Assembly: GCF_000427095.1 (NCBI RefSeq)
Contig: NC_021487.1
Span: 2,076,377 to 2,140,376, forward strand
Direction of reading: 5' to 3'
Length of the DNA: 64,000 bases
From: Chthonomonas calidirosea T49
GTDB lineage: Bacteria > Armatimonadota > Chthonomonadetes > Chthonomonadales > Chthonomonadaceae
Below are positions 36,127 to 45,798 of the stretch, one piece after another. The stretch's first letter is position 1, and each line of letters begins with the position of its first letter. The notes under the pieces are model-generated. The model had not been told where the DNA came from, ran no database searches, and worked only from the letters and a program-made list of their open reading frames with translations. Position numbers and translations under genes: made by a program.

Positions 36127-36535
36127 CGTTTCCTAAGCCTCCTCCCTATCTGTTTACGCTGCGCTTCGACGAGAGATTGCCATTTTGCGAATTTGTGACG
36201 TTTATCACAATCTGCGACGCAAACAGCCATTCCCTTTCATGCTGCTTTCTTATCTTTTCTATTTTACCTTCTCTTTGCCCATTCTGCATGGTCTACCATC
36301 AAAAACCTCTTCCCATTGGCAATAGAGGCGCTTTGCGGCAGTCTATGCTACGGAGGGTGTTTGTTCGGAACAACCATCTCCCCAACAGCCCATTTTACTG
36401 AATGAGCCCTATAGGGTAGACTCTGAAGAACGACCTGTCCATAAGAACAGGTAGTGAAACGGGCTGTAACTCGGTAGGCTCTAAGCTTGGCATTCGCCAA
36501 ATGCGAATACAAAATACAAAGAAAGGAGTGCGAAC
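36127..36535. other. 409-bp intergenic region between nuoA and aldo/keto reductase
   Basis: Divergent promoters. Toward nuoA: the palindrome at 36193-36210. Toward the aldo/keto reductase: TTGGCA at 36487-36492, 17-bp spacer, CAAAAT at 36510-36515, plus a small repeat ACCTGT...ACAGGT (36433-36452) and ATTCGC/GCGAAT within the spacer. No gene seen. Confidence 0.45.
36193..36210. promoter_or_regulatory. Perfect Rex-like operator upstream of nuoA
   Basis: TTGTGACGTTTATCACAA: the outer hexamers TTGTGA and TCACAA are perfectly inverted with a 6-bp spacer, the form of Rex (NADH/NAD+ sensing repressor) operators. It ends 67 bp before the nuoA start. A Crp/Fnr-type protein uses a related TGTGA-N6-TCACA box, so that is the alternative. 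Confidence 0.65.
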
Positions 36536-37504
36536 ATGCAATACGTCAACCTCGGACGTACGGCTCTCAAGGTAAGTCGCCTCTGCCTCGGCACCATGAA
36601 CTTCGGCCCTCTCACCAGCGAGCAGGATAGCTATGCTATTATGGATCGTGCGCTAGAGCTCGGTATCAACTTTTTCGATACGGCCAACGTGTACGGTTGG
36701 AAAAAGGGAGAGGGCGTTACCGAGCAGATCATCGGCCGTTGGTGGGCACAGGGTGGAGGACGCCGCGACAAAGTGGTCATCGCCACAAAGGTCTATGGAG
36801 ACATGGGCGATTGGCCGAATACCAGCCGCCTCTCAAAGCTACATATGCGCAAAGCACTTGACGACAGCCTGCGCCGCCTTAAAACGGACTTCATTGACCT
36901 CTATCAGTTCCACCATGTCTGGCGCGAGGCCACCTGGGACGAAATTTGGGAGTTCTGCGAATGGGCTCACGCTGCGGGCAAGGTCCTCTACTTCGGCTCC
37001 TCCAACTTCGCAGGTTGGCACATTGTGCAGGCCAACGAGGCAGCCAAGCGTCGTAACTTTCTTGGGCTCGTATCGGAACAGTCCATCTATCATCTGCTTC
37101 GCCGACAGATCGAAATGGAGGTGATCCCTGCCTGCGTCGCCTATGGTGTGGGGATCATCCCCTGGAGCCCGCTGGGTGGGGGTTTGCTCGGCGGCGTGCT
37201 GCAGAAGTTAAGCGAAGGCCGTAGGGCCTCTGAGGGCATGCAACAGCAGGTGGAGGCACACCGTGAGAAGCTAGAGGCCTGGGAGAATCTCTGCCGAGAG
37301 CTTGGCGAGAAGCCGGCGAACGTGGCCATTGCCTGGATGCTGCAAAACCCCGCGATCACCGCGCCTATCATTGGGCCGCGCACCATCGAACAGCTCGATG
37401 ACATCGTGCGCGCGCTTGAAATTAAACTGGACGAGGAGACCAACAAACGCATCGAGGCCATCTTCCCAGGCTATAAAACCGCTCCGGAAGAGTACGCCTG
37501 GTAA
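36536..37504 (+). CDS. Aldo/keto reductase
   Basis: 322 aa, cytoplasmic (beta/alpha)8 NADPH-dependent oxidoreductase. Catalytic tetrad in view: Asp and Tyr in NFFDTANVYG (about 45-54), Lys in VIATKVYGD, and His in LYQFHHVW. The NADP-binding C-terminal loop is PWSPLGGGLLGG with IGPRTIEQL later. It resembles YajO/potassium-channel-beta-like AKRs. The ATG has an AAAGGAG site, and a terminator follows at 37527-37558. Substrate not determinable; neighbours give no hint. Confidence 0.92.
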   Translation: MQYVNLGRTALKVSRLCLGTMNFGPLTSEQDSYAIMDRALELGINFFDTANVYGWKKGEGVTEQIIGRWWAQGGGRRDKVVIATKVYGDMGDWPNTSRLSKLHMRKALDDSLRRLKTDFIDLYQFHHVWREATWDEIWEFCEWAHAAGKVLYFGSSNFAGWHIVQANEAAKRRNFLGLVSEQSIYHLLRRQIEMEVIPACVAYGVGIIPWSPLGGGLLGGVLQKLSEGRRASEGMQQQVEAHREKLEAWENLCRELGEKPANVAIAWMLQNPAITAPIIGPRTIEQLDDIVRALEIKLDEETNKRIEAIFPGYKTAPEEYAW

Positions 37505-37526
37505 ATTTCCTGCTTCGCTTAATAGC

Positions 37527-37558
37527 ACCACCTTTGGAAGCTTCTTTCCAAAGGTGGT
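37527..37558 (+). terminator. Rho-independent terminator after aldo/keto reductase
   Basis: Perfect 12-bp stem ACCACCTTTGGA / TCCAAAGGTGGT with an 8-nt loop, followed by TTCCCTTTCT. It sits 22 bp after the stop codon. The weak T-tract makes it somewhat less certain. Confidence 0.65.
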
Positions 37559-37580
37559 TTCCCTTTCTACCCTGAACGAG

Positions 37581-38678
37581 ATGCCCCCTCTAGTCCGACT
37601 CCTTTCCTTGGGGGTAACAAAGGTTCTCTTCCCAGTGCAAATGCCCGCTGAATCAACCTACGTAACTCGGTGGCCTGCTGTCTGGCAGGCGGCACAGCAC
37701 CTTCTGTCCCCGCATGTTCCCTTGGCCATCTGGGCTGGACTGACAGGTGAGATAGCGCTTAAAGCCGATGCCGATCTCCTCTTTGAAGACGTCACTTTAG
37801 GACTGCTTCCCGGCCTAGCCGGTTTGGGCATAGAGGGCCGCCTCACCGCCCTTACAACACCGTGCACTATGGCCAAACTGCGCCGGCATCTGGGTCAACA
37901 CCCAAAAGTCCTCTTCGGGTTTGGCAGCGGCCCAGAGCCCGATCCACCGCTCTATCCGGAGGAGGCGCAAGAGTCGAGCGAGACCGCACAAAAGCTCTCT
38001 CCCCCTTTGCCACCCGTTGCCTCGCCACTTCTATACCAACACTGCCTCTCAAGGTTGGACGTGGTGCCTTTTCCCACTATAAAACTTGAAGCAGCGTTAA
38101 GGACGACCCCTTTTCTGCTTCTGCTCTCTTTGCGGAGGGCGGCACGCAAGGGCCGGCTCTCACGGCATCTACAGGAGGCGCTGCGCCGCTATGCCGCCTT
38201 TATCGTGGCCTTTCCCAGTCGCCTCCCGTACATTGCACCTCTCGATCTGCCCATACGGCATGTAGCAGCGGCGTTTCTGCAGGAGCTAGCAGGCCAAAAA
38301 CGGCATCGTATGGCGAACCGTCTGCGTTGGGCTGCACAGCTCCTCTCAGAGGGGCGTACCGAAACGGAGATATCTACGGCCTACTCCTTCGTCGTCGAAG
38401 CCGCCTGTCTCTCCTTCCAGATATCGCACGAGGTCGAGCGAGCTTTGCTGCTTCCGGCCCAAAGGCCGCTGAGCCAGGTGCAGCGTCATGAGCTGATCTA
38501 CCTATCGCGTGCCGGCGCACCCGAATTGCGCACGTTGGCGATTGCACGTCTTGTGAAGGAGGCCGAACAGCCCTCTGTGCAGGCTACGCTGCGGGCGCTG
38601 CAGTTCGACCCCGATCCGCGCGTGCGCAGTGTTGTAAAAAGAGCGATGCTGTCTGAAGAGACGGGCGCCTTGTCCTAG
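37581..38678 (+). CDS. Hypothetical protein with C-terminal HEAT-like repeats
   Basis: 365 aa from the ATG at 37581. The longer frame starting at 37302 lies inside the reductase and is non-protein-like. The N-terminal ~200 residues contain hydrophobic and Leu/Pro-rich stretches but no known domain. The C-terminal third holds short helical repeats such as ELRTLAIARLVKEAEQP and QATLRALQFDPDPRVRSVVKRAM, typical of HEAT/armadillo repeats. No signal peptide or membrane helix is clear. Function unknown. Confidence 0.7.
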   Translation: MPPLVRLLSLGVTKVLFPVQMPAESTYVTRWPAVWQAAQHLLSPHVPLAIWAGLTGEIALKADADLLFEDVTLGLLPGLAGLGIEGRLTALTTPCTMAKLRRHLGQHPKVLFGFGSGPEPDPPLYPEEAQESSETAQKLSPPLPPVASPLLYQHCLSRLDVVPFPTIKLEAALRTTPFLLLLSLRRAARKGRLSRHLQEALRRYAAFIVAFPSRLPYIAPLDLPIRHVAAAFLQELAGQKRHRMANRLRWAAQLLSEGRTETEISTAYSFVVEAACLSFQISHEVERALLLPAQRPLSQVQRHELIYLSRAGAPELRTLAIARLVKEAEQPSVQATLRALQFDPDPRVRSVVKRAMLSEETGALS

Positions 38679-38729
38679 CAAATCATAAGATTTTCTCGGC
38701 CTTCTTGTACCGGCCTGGACGGACAGCCT

Positions 38730-39911
38730 CTAAAGGATTCGTTCGGCACCCTGTGCAGCGCGTGTAATAAGAATGGAAGCCTCTCTTCCCGTCGTCTCCT
38801 GGTAGCGCTCTGGCACCTCCTTACAGAACCGCTCCAAAGCCTCCTCTGCCACCAGGCTCACGGTACAGCCACCAAAGCCGGCGCCCGTCATTCGGGAACC
38901 GTAGACCCCTGGCAAAGCCCATGCCGCCTCCACAAGCGCATCTAACTCTGTGCAGCTGACCTCATAGTCATCTCGAAGGCTACGGTGCGAGGCGTTCATC
39001 AAACTGCCAAACAGAGCGATGTCTCCTCTTTTCAGCGCATCCACACTTTGCAGAACGCGCTCATTTTCAGTGATTACATGACGTGCTCGTTTGCGCGGCA
39101 CCTCCGGCAACCTTGCTTCCCATCGAGTGAACTCCTCCAGGGTTACATCACGGAGAGCACGAATGGAGGGAAGGAAGCGTCTTAGACAGTCCAGAGCCTC
39201 TTCACACTCCGCACGCCTTTGATTGTAGGCCGAATCCACCAATCCGCGCGGTTTATTGGTATTAGCAATAACAAGAAAGACGCCGGATGTGGGCAGGGGC
39301 ACCGCTTCGTAGTGCAGGGTACGGGTGTCAATAAAAAGGGCATGATCTTTTTGGCCGAGTGCGGAGATGAACTGGTCCATAATCCCCACATTTACCCCAA
39401 CGAACTCTCGCTCGGCCTGCTGTGCCAAGAGAGCCAGCTCCACGAGGTCTAGCGTTTGGTGAGCGGCAGCCAGTAACAGCAGCCCGCAAGCCACGAGCAA
39501 AGCCGCCGATGAGGAGAGCCCGGCTCCTGGTGGGATATCACCTTGAAGTACAGCCTGCACACCACGCAGGGAAAAACCCTTGTTTTGCAGCGCCCACGCC
39601 ATGGCACGCGGGTAGTTGCTCCAACGCTCCTCCTCAATGGAGGCCTTTTCGATAGCATCGAGGGTAAAGGTCGCGGAGAGGCCCATATCGAGCGAAAAGA
39701 GGCGCACCTGTTTATCGGGTCGCACGGAGGCCGCAATGAGAATATCTCGTTCAATGGCTGCAGGAAACACGTAGCCTTCGTTGTAGTCGGTATGTTCTCC
39801 GATAAGGTTTACCCTTCCCGGAGCACGCACCATCAGCTCCGGCGCCACACCGTACAGCTCTTTAAACTGTTGTACCAGTCGTTCCACTCGGTTAGCAGAT
39901 GCCTGTTGCAT
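38730..39911 (-). CDS. galK: Galactokinase
   Basis: 393 aa, GHMP-kinase superfamily enzyme that phosphorylates galactose at C1 with ATP, first step of the Leloir pathway. Motif 1: APGRVNLIGEHTDYNEGYVFPAAI (about 26-49). Motif 2: GDIPPGAGLSSSAALLVACGLL (ATP loop). Motif 3: GSRMTGAGFGGCTVSLV near the C-terminus. An AAAGGAG site precedes the ATG on the minus strand. galT and galE are not adjacent. The converse gene at 37581-38678 converges on it with 51 bp between. Confidence 0.95.
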   Translation of the reverse strand: MQQASANRVERLVQQFKELYGVAPELMVRAPGRVNLIGEHTDYNEGYVFPAAIERDILIAASVRPDKQVRLFSLDMGLSATFTLDAIEKASIEEERWSNYPRAMAWALQNKGFSLRGVQAVLQGDIPPGAGLSSSAALLVACGLLLLAAAHQTLDLVELALLAQQAEREFVGVNVGIMDQFISALGQKDHALFIDTRTLHYEAVPLPTSGVFLVIANTNKPRGLVDSAYNQRRAECEEALDCLRRFLPSIRALRDVTLEEFTRWEARLPEVPRKRARHVITENERVLQSVDALKRGDIALFGSLMNASHRSLRDDYEVSCTELDALVEAAWALPGVYGSRMTGAGFGGCTVSLVAEEALERFCKEVPERYQETTGREASILITRAAQGAERIL

Positions 39912-40310
39912 AGCGTTCTGTATCGAGGTTCTCCTTTATAGTCTACTTTCACCTAACCTAAGCTGCGCTAAGGGATGCAAGCTAAAAAATCGGATTATTC
40001 TAGCTGTACAACGGTGTAACCGTCAATAGGAGCTGCCACTCCTCCACAAAATTGTCACTCCCATACCAAAACTGTGCTGTTACGGCTGGTACCGGGATAC
40101 GTTGTATGCCCTCGGCAATACACATTTTCTGGTTCGTATGACGGCGAGGTAGGCTGTGGCAAGCCGTGTTGGACCAAGTGGAGGGCACCACGCAGCTACA
40201 CGGTAGCAGAAAATGCAGAAGAGACATAGAAATCCTGTAGATTTTGGTATTATTTGTATAACCGAAACATCTGAAACCACGACGGCTTGATGGGGAGGGA
40301 CTAAAGGGCA
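39912..40310. other. 399-bp divergent intergenic region galK / ABC exporter
   Basis: Contains the galK leader and, for the ABC exporter, a TGG-TATTAT extended -10 at 40245-40253 with a leader of about 50 nt. No gene, repeat or RNA was recognised in the middle. Confidence 0.45.
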
Positions 40311-42164
40311 ATGGGACATATGATGCGTGCAGCCTACTACGAGGGGCCAAAGCGCCCAATAAAACGGGAGACCGTTCTACGGGTGGTCGCTACCTTCCGT
40401 CCCTACCGATGGGAGGTGGCGCTAACGGCCATAGCCGTGCTCCTCGCAGCGGCACTTGGGCTGCTCTCGCCTTTCTTTCTGCGCACACTCATCAACCAGG
40501 GCCTAGAGCGCAACGACCTGCCCATCATTACAGTCTACACGCTCTACGCCGTCGGGGCCACGCTTGCCGGTACAGCCTTTACGATCTTCTATAACTACTT
40601 GAGCACGCTGGTAGGGCAGCAGATCATGCGCGACCTGCGCAATCAGCTCTACGCACATCTCCAAAAAATGTCGCTTCGCTTCTTCACCTCCACACGAACC
40701 GGAGAGATCCAGTCGCGCCTCGCCAACGATGTGGCCGGTGTACAGAATGTGGTGAGCGACACGGCGGCCAACGCGCTTTCCAATATCACCACCGTGCTTT
40801 CCACCCTGGTCGCCATGATCTATATGGATTGGCGCCTTACTCTGCTCTCCGTGGGCATTCTACCGTTTTTTGCGCTGATCGCCGCGAAAGTGGGGGGCAT
40901 GCTGAGGCGCATTCGTAAAAGCACCCAACAAAAGCTGGCCGATCTCAACGCCATTATGCAGGAGAACCTCTCAGTATCTGGAATGCTGCTGATGAAAGTG
41001 AGCGGGCGTCAGGCCTATGCGCTCGAACATTTTAAAGAGCAGAACGAACAGCTCACCAAACTGCAGGTGCAGCTTAACGTGATCATGCGCCTCTTTTTTA
41101 ACCTCATCGGCCTCACGTTCTCCATCACACCCTCGCTGGTCTATTGGCTTGCCGGCTACATCACCGTGCGCCACCTTGGTCATCCAATCAATATCGGCAC
41201 CATCGTTGCCTTCACAGCCCTGCAAGCCCGCCTCTTCTTTCCCCTTACCAACCTGCTCAACACGCAGGTGGAGGTTAGCAGCGCCATGGCGCTTTTCGAT
41301 CGCATCTTCGAGTATCTCGACCTGCAGCCCGACATCGTTGATGCGCCCGATGCCATTGAGCTAAAACCAGAAGAGGTGCGAGGCGAGGTGGCTTTTGAAC
41401 ATGTCTTCTTTCGGTATGACCCGCAGCAACCCCACTACGCCTTGCACGACATCAGCTTTTGTGCCAAGCCCGGCGAGCTGCTTGCGCTGGTAGGCCCTTC
41501 CGGGGCTGGTAAAACCACCATTACCTACCTTATTCCGCGCCTCTACGATGTGGAATCGGGGCGCGTTCTCATTGATGGCCACGATGTGCGCAAAATTAAA
41601 CTTGAATCTTTGGCTCAGATCATCGGAATGGTAACGCAAGAGACCTACCTTTTTCACGACACCATTATGGCCAATCTGCGCTATGCCAAGCCCGACGCTA
41701 CCGAAGAGGAGGTGATTGAGGCCGCACGGGCGGCTGCCATCCACGATCGCATTATGGCCATGCCGGAGGGCTACCAAACGGTGGTAGGAGAGCGAGGCTA
41801 CAAGCTTTCAGGGGGTGAGAAACAGCGAATCGCTATTGCACGTGTCATTCTCAAGAATCCACGTATTCTCATTCTCGATGAGGCCACCGCCTCGCTAGAT
41901 ACGCATTCTGAACGGCTCGTCCAGGAGGCCTTAGAGCGTCTGCTCGCCGGACGCACCACCATTGCCATCGCCCATCGGCTTTCGACCATTCTCTCGGCCG
42001 ATCAGATTCTTGTGATCGAAAAGGGACGCATTGTGGAGCGGGGTCGTCATGAAGAGCTGCTTGCCCAAAACGGCGCCTATGCGCGCCTCTATGCGGCGCA
42101 GTTTAACGACGGGAGCTCCGAACCGCTTTTAGCTGTTGCGGAGGAGTCTTCTCCTAAAAGCTGA
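40311..42164 (+). CDS. ABC transporter, fused permease and ATPase (exporter type)
   Basis: 617 aa half-transporter (MsbA/BmrA type) that would dimerise in the inner membrane. The N-terminal domain (about 35-330) has six membrane segments, with the EIQSRLANDV and KVSGRQAYALEHFKEQNEQL regions typical of type IV exporters. ATPase domain (about 350-600): Walker A GPSGAGKTT, Q-loop MVTQETYLFHD, signature LSGGEKQRIAIAR, Walker B ILILDEATASLD, and the switch His in AHRLSTI. ATG at 40311 fits a weak AAAGGGC site; ATGs at 40320 and 40323 are alternatives. Substrate is probably a lipid or drug, not specified. Confidence 0.93.
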   Translation: MGHMMRAAYYEGPKRPIKRETVLRVVATFRPYRWEVALTAIAVLLAAALGLLSPFFLRTLINQGLERNDLPIITVYTLYAVGATLAGTAFTIFYNYLSTLVGQQIMRDLRNQLYAHLQKMSLRFFTSTRTGEIQSRLANDVAGVQNVVSDTAANALSNITTVLSTLVAMIYMDWRLTLLSVGILPFFALIAAKVGGMLRRIRKSTQQKLADLNAIMQENLSVSGMLLMKVSGRQAYALEHFKEQNEQLTKLQVQLNVIMRLFFNLIGLTFSITPSLVYWLAGYITVRHLGHPINIGTIVAFTALQARLFFPLTNLLNTQVEVSSAMALFDRIFEYLDLQPDIVDAPDAIELKPEEVRGEVAFEHVFFRYDPQQPHYALHDISFCAKPGELLALVGPSGAGKTTITYLIPRLYDVESGRVLIDGHDVRKIKLESLAQIIGMVTQETYLFHDTIMANLRYAKPDATEEEVIEAARAAAIHDRIMAMPEGYQTVVGERGYKLSGGEKQRIAIARVILKNPRILILDEATASLDTHSERLVQEALERLLAGRTTIAIAHRLSTILSADQILVIEKGRIVERGRHEELLAQNGAYARLYAAQFNDGSSEPLLAVAEESSPKS

Positions 42165-42178
42165 AAAATCTGCCTTGC

Positions 42179-42208
42179 TTGACAGAAAGCCTCAAAAGCG
42201 GATAAACT
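42179..42208 (+). promoter_or_regulatory. Promoter for rpsO
   Basis: TTGACA (42179-42184), 18-bp spacer, TAAACT (42203-42208). The -35 matches consensus. It lies about 45 bp upstream of the rpsO start codon and 14 bp after the ABC exporter stop. Confidence 0.65.
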
Positions 42209-42252
42209 AAGAAGTAGAATTGGTTGCATTGATAAGGAGGAAAAACAGTTCT

Positions 42253-42528
42253 GTGCCGTTAAAGAGGGAAACTCGCCAGCAGATCATTGCAGAGCACGCC
42301 ACTCATGAGGGCGATACCGGTTCGCCAGAAGTGCAGATAGCGCTTCTTACGGCCCGTATCAACCAGCTTACAGAGCACCTTCGTGTTCATAAGCATGACT
42401 ACCATTCTCGTCGTGGTCTGCTTATGATGGTGGGACGCCGTCGCCGTTTGTTAGCGTACCTAAGTAAAAAAGACCTCGATCGGGCTCGTGCACTTGTGGC
42501 GCGCTTAGGTATTCGTAGCAAAATCTAG
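42253..42528 (+). CDS. rpsO: 30S ribosomal protein S15
   Basis: 91 aa from the GTG at 42253, where alignment to known S15 proteins places the N-terminus ([12 protein letters not shown]); an upstream ATG-like frame from 42220 would add 11 residues. Conserved: [48 protein letters not shown], and KLGIR-like end. S15 binds 16S rRNA helices 20-22 and in many bacteria controls its own synthesis. An AAGGAGG site lies 12 bp upstream. It is followed by pnp, the common arrangement. Confidence 0.95.
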   Translation: MPLKRETRQQIIAEHATHEGDTGSPEVQIALLTARINQLTEHLRVHKHDYHSRRGLLMMVGRRRRLLAYLSKKDLDRARALVARLGIRSKI

Positions 42529-42584
42529 AGGTTTGGTGCTTCGACCATGAAGCGCCGCACATCGTTACGGATTCGATGCCTATG

Positions 42585-42726
42585 AGGGCAGGCACAGCAG
42601 AAGGGATGTCGGAACGGCGCATAGGGTTCAGAGTAAGGGGATTTCCTTATCGAACGAGTGGAAGTCCGTTTTCTCTGACCCCTTCGAAGTTCTCCGGCCT
42701 TCTGTGAATGCCTGCCCTTTTCTTTT
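42585..42726 (+). ncRNA. Structured RNA element between rpsO and pnp
   Basis: Base pairing: AGGGCAGGCA (42585-42594) pairs perfectly with TGCCTGCCCT (42709-42718); CAGAAGG (42598-42604) pairs with CCTTCTG (42698-42704) one internal loop inward. Inner helices: AGGGTTCAGAG (42623-42633) with CTCTGACCCC (42673-42682, one mismatch) and a small TAAGG/CCTTA hairpin (42634-42649). A TTTCTTTT tail follows the outer helix, so the whole could act as a branched terminator/attenuator for rpsO or as a processing or control site for pnp, as is known of the E. coli rpsO-pnp boundary. No Rfam family was matched by eye. Confidence 0.6.
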
Positions 42727-42832
42727 GCAATCGGTGTTGCGACCGAACAGCAAAAGGTCGTTCTCTTACCTGAACGGTTTGGTAAAGAGTTAACGTAAGA
42801 AAACCAACAAGAGAATTAGGAGATTGAATAAC

Positions 42833-45097
42833 TTGATCCACGTAGTTGAACGCGAACTGGCCGGACGAACGCTACGCCTAGAAACTGGCAAGGTAGCCAA
42901 GCAGGCGAATGGGGCTATTTGGCTGACCTGCGGCGATACCATCGTTTTGGCGACGGCCACGATGAGCAAAGAGCCGCGCGAAGGGATTGATTTCTTTCCT
43001 CTCACCTGTGATTATGAGGAGCGTAAATATACCGTAGGACGTATTCCTGGAGGCTATGTGAAGCGTGGGGGCAGACCCAGCGAAAAAGCGGTGCTCACCT
43101 CGCGCCTTATCGATCGTCCCCTGCGCCCTCTCTTTCCCGCCGGCATGCGCAACGATGTGCAGATCATTGCCATGCCTCTTTCGGTAGACATGGAGTGCCC
43201 GCCCGACGTGCTCTCCATTGTGGCAGCTTCCGCAGCCCTTACCGTCTCCAACATCCCCTTCAACGGCCCCATCGGCGCTGTGCGCGTAGGGCGTATTAAC
43301 GGAGAGTATCTCATCAACCCCTCCTACGATCAGATCGAGCAGTCCGATCTCGACCTGGTGGTGGCGGGCACAAAACAGGCCGTGCTGATGATCGAGGCCG
43401 GAGCGAAATTCGTGAAAGAGGAGGATCTGCTTACTGCCATAGACCTCGCCCACGAAGTGATCAAAGCGCAGTGCGATCTGCAAGAGGCTCTAGCCCAACA
43501 GGTCGGCACACAGAAAGCGGAAGTACCTCTCTTCTTGCCCGATCCCGAAATCCTGCGCATTATCCACGAGCGCATGGATAATGCCATTCGACAGGCCATT
43601 CTGAACCCTGACAAAGCCTCCCGGGAAAACGCCATCGAGGAGCTGAAAGCGGAGATCGTGGCACAGTTGGCCCCGGAGTTTCCGGAGCGTGAGGCCGAAA
43701 TAGCCGAGGCGGCCGAAAAGGCCATTAAAGAGCAGGTGCGGAATCTGGTGGTTAACGAACACATACGGCCCGATGGACGCGCCCTCGATGAGATACGTCC
43801 CATCACATGTGAGGTGGGTCTCCTGCCACGCGTCCATGGCTCCGGCATGTTCACACGCGGGCAAACGCAGGTGCTTACTGCCCTTACTCTCGGATCGGTG
43901 AGCGAAGCTCAAATGCTCGATACGCTTACCGAGGAGGACGAGCGCAAGCGCTATATGCACTACTACAACTTCCCGCCCTATTCGGTAGGGGAAGTACGTC
44001 CCCTTCGCGGCCCTGGACGGCGCGAGATAGGCCACGGTGCGCTCGCCGAGCGCGCCCTCTTGCCTGTGCTGCCATCCGAAGAGGAGTTCCCTTACGCGCT
44101 GCTACTGCAGAGCGAAGTGCTGGAAAGCAACGGTTCCACCTCCATGGCCTCTGTGTGTGGCTCGACGCTCGCCTTGATGGATGGCGGTGTAAAGATAACG
44201 GCTCCAGTGGCCGGCATCGCCATGGGGCTTATGACTCTTGACGATAAGTACGCCATTCTCACCGACATTCAAGGTATGGAAGACTTCTCCGGCGATATGG
44301 ACTTTAAGGTGGCCGGAACCGCTGAAGGCATTACCGCCATCCAACTTGACTGTAAAATTCAGGGTTTGCCAAGGCACGTGATGCAAGAGGCGTTGGAACA
44401 GGCTCGTCGTGCACGACTGTTTATCCTTGATAAAATAAGAGAAGTCATTCCGGAGCCGCGTCCGCACCTCAGCAAGTACGCGCCCTCTATCTTTACCATT
44501 GAAGTAGACCCGGAGAAGATTGGAGATATCATCGGCCCTGGCGGCAAGACCATCAAGAAGATCATCGCCGACACGGGTGCTCAGATAGATATTCAACAGG
44601 ACGGCAAAATCTATATTATGGCGGTGGATCAGGAGGCCGGAAAGAAAGCAGCGGAGACCATCCAAAGCCTTGTTGCTGAGGTGCAGGTCGGCCAGATATA
44701 CACCGGGCGCGTAACGCGCGTTATAGGAATGGGAGCCTTTGTGGAGTTTCTACACGGCAAGGAAGGCCTTGTTCATGTAAGCCATCTGCGTGTTCCGCCC
44801 GTGCGCCGGCCAGAAGAGGTGGTGAAAGTAGGCGACGAAATAACCGTCCGTGTTATTGAGGTAGATAGCCAAGGACGCGTGAACCTCTCAGCTATTAACC
44901 TCGATCAGCCCTTCGACCCCAGCATGGCTCGACGGCATGAGGAACCACGTGGCACAGGCCGTTCCCAAGATCGAGGAGGGCATCGTGGAGGCTCTGCTCC
45001 TTCACAGCGCCCCGCAGGGTCGCTGCCCGCTCCGTCCAAACAGAGTGCAGAAGAGGAAGAATCTTTGCCAAAAGCTCGATTTCGACCAAGACGTTGA
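42833..45097 (+). CDS. pnp: Polyribonucleotide nucleotidyltransferase (PNPase)
   Basis: 754 aa from TTG 42833; TTG 42824 is another in-frame option but its AGGAG site would be only 1 bp away. 3'-5' exoribonuclease/phosphorylase of the degradosome. Order: RNase PH domain 1 (about 1-220), helical linker, RNase PH domain 2 (about 310-530; [25 protein letters not shown]), KH domain ([12 protein letters not shown]), S1 domain ([30 protein letters not shown]). The last ~55 residues are basic and Arg/Gly/Ser-rich, possibly RNA-binding. It follows rpsO by 300 bp of structured leader. Confidence 0.95.
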   Translation: MIHVVERELAGRTLRLETGKVAKQANGAIWLTCGDTIVLATATMSKEPREGIDFFPLTCDYEERKYTVGRIPGGYVKRGGRPSEKAVLTSRLIDRPLRPLFPAGMRNDVQIIAMPLSVDMECPPDVLSIVAASAALTVSNIPFNGPIGAVRVGRINGEYLINPSYDQIEQSDLDLVVAGTKQAVLMIEAGAKFVKEEDLLTAIDLAHEVIKAQCDLQEALAQQVGTQKAEVPLFLPDPEILRIIHERMDNAIRQAILNPDKASRENAIEELKAEIVAQLAPEFPEREAEIAEAAEKAIKEQVRNLVVNEHIRPDGRALDEIRPITCEVGLLPRVHGSGMFTRGQTQVLTALTLGSVSEAQMLDTLTEEDERKRYMHYYNFPPYSVGEVRPLRGPGRREIGHGALAERALLPVLPSEEEFPYALLLQSEVLESNGSTSMASVCGSTLALMDGGVKITAPVAGIAMGLMTLDDKYAILTDIQGMEDFSGDMDFKVAGTAEGITAIQLDCKIQGLPRHVMQEALEQARRARLFILDKIREVIPEPRPHLSKYAPSIFTIEVDPEKIGDIIGPGGKTIKKIIADTGAQIDIQQDGKIYIMAVDQEAGKKAAETIQSLVAEVQVGQIYTGRVTRVIGMGAFVEFLHGKEGLVHVSHLRVPPVRRPEEVVKVGDEITVRVIEVDSQGRVNLSAINLDQPFDPSMARRHEEPRGTGRSQDRGGHRGGSAPSQRPAGSLPAPSKQSAEEEESLPKARFRPRR

Positions 45098-45190
45098 CAC
45101 ATCCCTTTGAGCGATGGGAGGCTTTCAAGATCGCAAAAAGGGTTTTGAGAGCATCAAACGATAGCGCCGCGAGGGATAAGGAGAGCGCTT

Positions 45191-45769
45191 ATGCAATCTC
45201 TGAGAGCGATTATTGCCGATGATGAACAGTTGACACGTACCATTGTTCGCGCCCGTCTCGAAAAGTTGGGGCATCAGGTGGTGGCCGAAGCTGCCGATGG
45301 GTTGCAAGCTGTGGAAGCGGCGCGGCTTTACCACCCCGACGTGATCGTGATGGACATCAAGATGCCGGTGATGGATGGCATCGAGGCGGCTCGGCAGGTG
45401 ATGGCGGAAAACCCGTGTGCCATCCTCTTTTTGAGCTCTTTCAATGAAGAGGAGCTGGTAGAGCAGGCGGGCGAGACGGGTGCCCTTGCCTACCTGATGA
45501 AGCCGTTCCGTAAAGAGGACCTAGGCCCTGCCCTGGAAATAGCTGTGCGCCGATTCCGGCAAATGCAGTCTCAAGCGAAACAGATCGAAGAGCTGAAAGA
45601 GAGCCTAGAGACCCGTAAACTGATCGAACGGGCTAAAGGAATTCTTATGGATCGACACCACATGACCGAAGAAGAGGCCTTCAAACGCATCCATTTTCAA
45701 GCTCGCAATCAAAATAAAAAAATGCGGGAGATCGCCCAATCTATCATTACGGCCGCTGAACTCCTATGA
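45191..45769 (+). CDS. Response regulator with ANTAR RNA-binding output
   Basis: 192 aa. Receiver domain 1-120: acidic pair in IIADDEQ, phospho-acceptor Asp in VIVMDIKMPVMDGIEAA, switch Thr/Ser in LFLSSFNEEELV, and Lys in YLMKPFRKEDL. A coiled linker (QSQAKQIEELKESLETRK) leads to an ANTAR domain (about 138-192: LIERAKGILMDRHHMTEEEAFKRIHFQA). ANTAR proteins antiterminate transcripts by binding two-hairpin RNA. No histidine kinase is adjacent. It follows pnp by 93 bp. An AGGAGAGCG site precedes the ATG. Confidence 0.93.
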   Translation: MQSLRAIIADDEQLTRTIVRARLEKLGHQVVAEAADGLQAVEAARLYHPDVIVMDIKMPVMDGIEAARQVMAENPCAILFLSSFNEEELVEQAGETGALAYLMKPFRKEDLGPALEIAVRRFRQMQSQAKQIEELKESLETRKLIERAKGILMDRHHMTEEEAFKRIHFQARNQNKKMREIAQSIITAAELL

Positions 45770-45798
45770 GGAAGAAAGCCGTCTTTAGTCACTAGAGA

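Noticed and set aside
36193..36210. Crp/cAMP operator interpretation of the palindrome
   Set aside because: Also fits TGTGA-N6-TCACA, but the outer T and A plus the nuo context favour Rex; kept as an alternative only.
37302..37580. Extended start for the HEAT-like protein
   Set aside because: Lies within the aldo/keto reductase gene in another frame, and a terminator at 37527-37558 separates the two.
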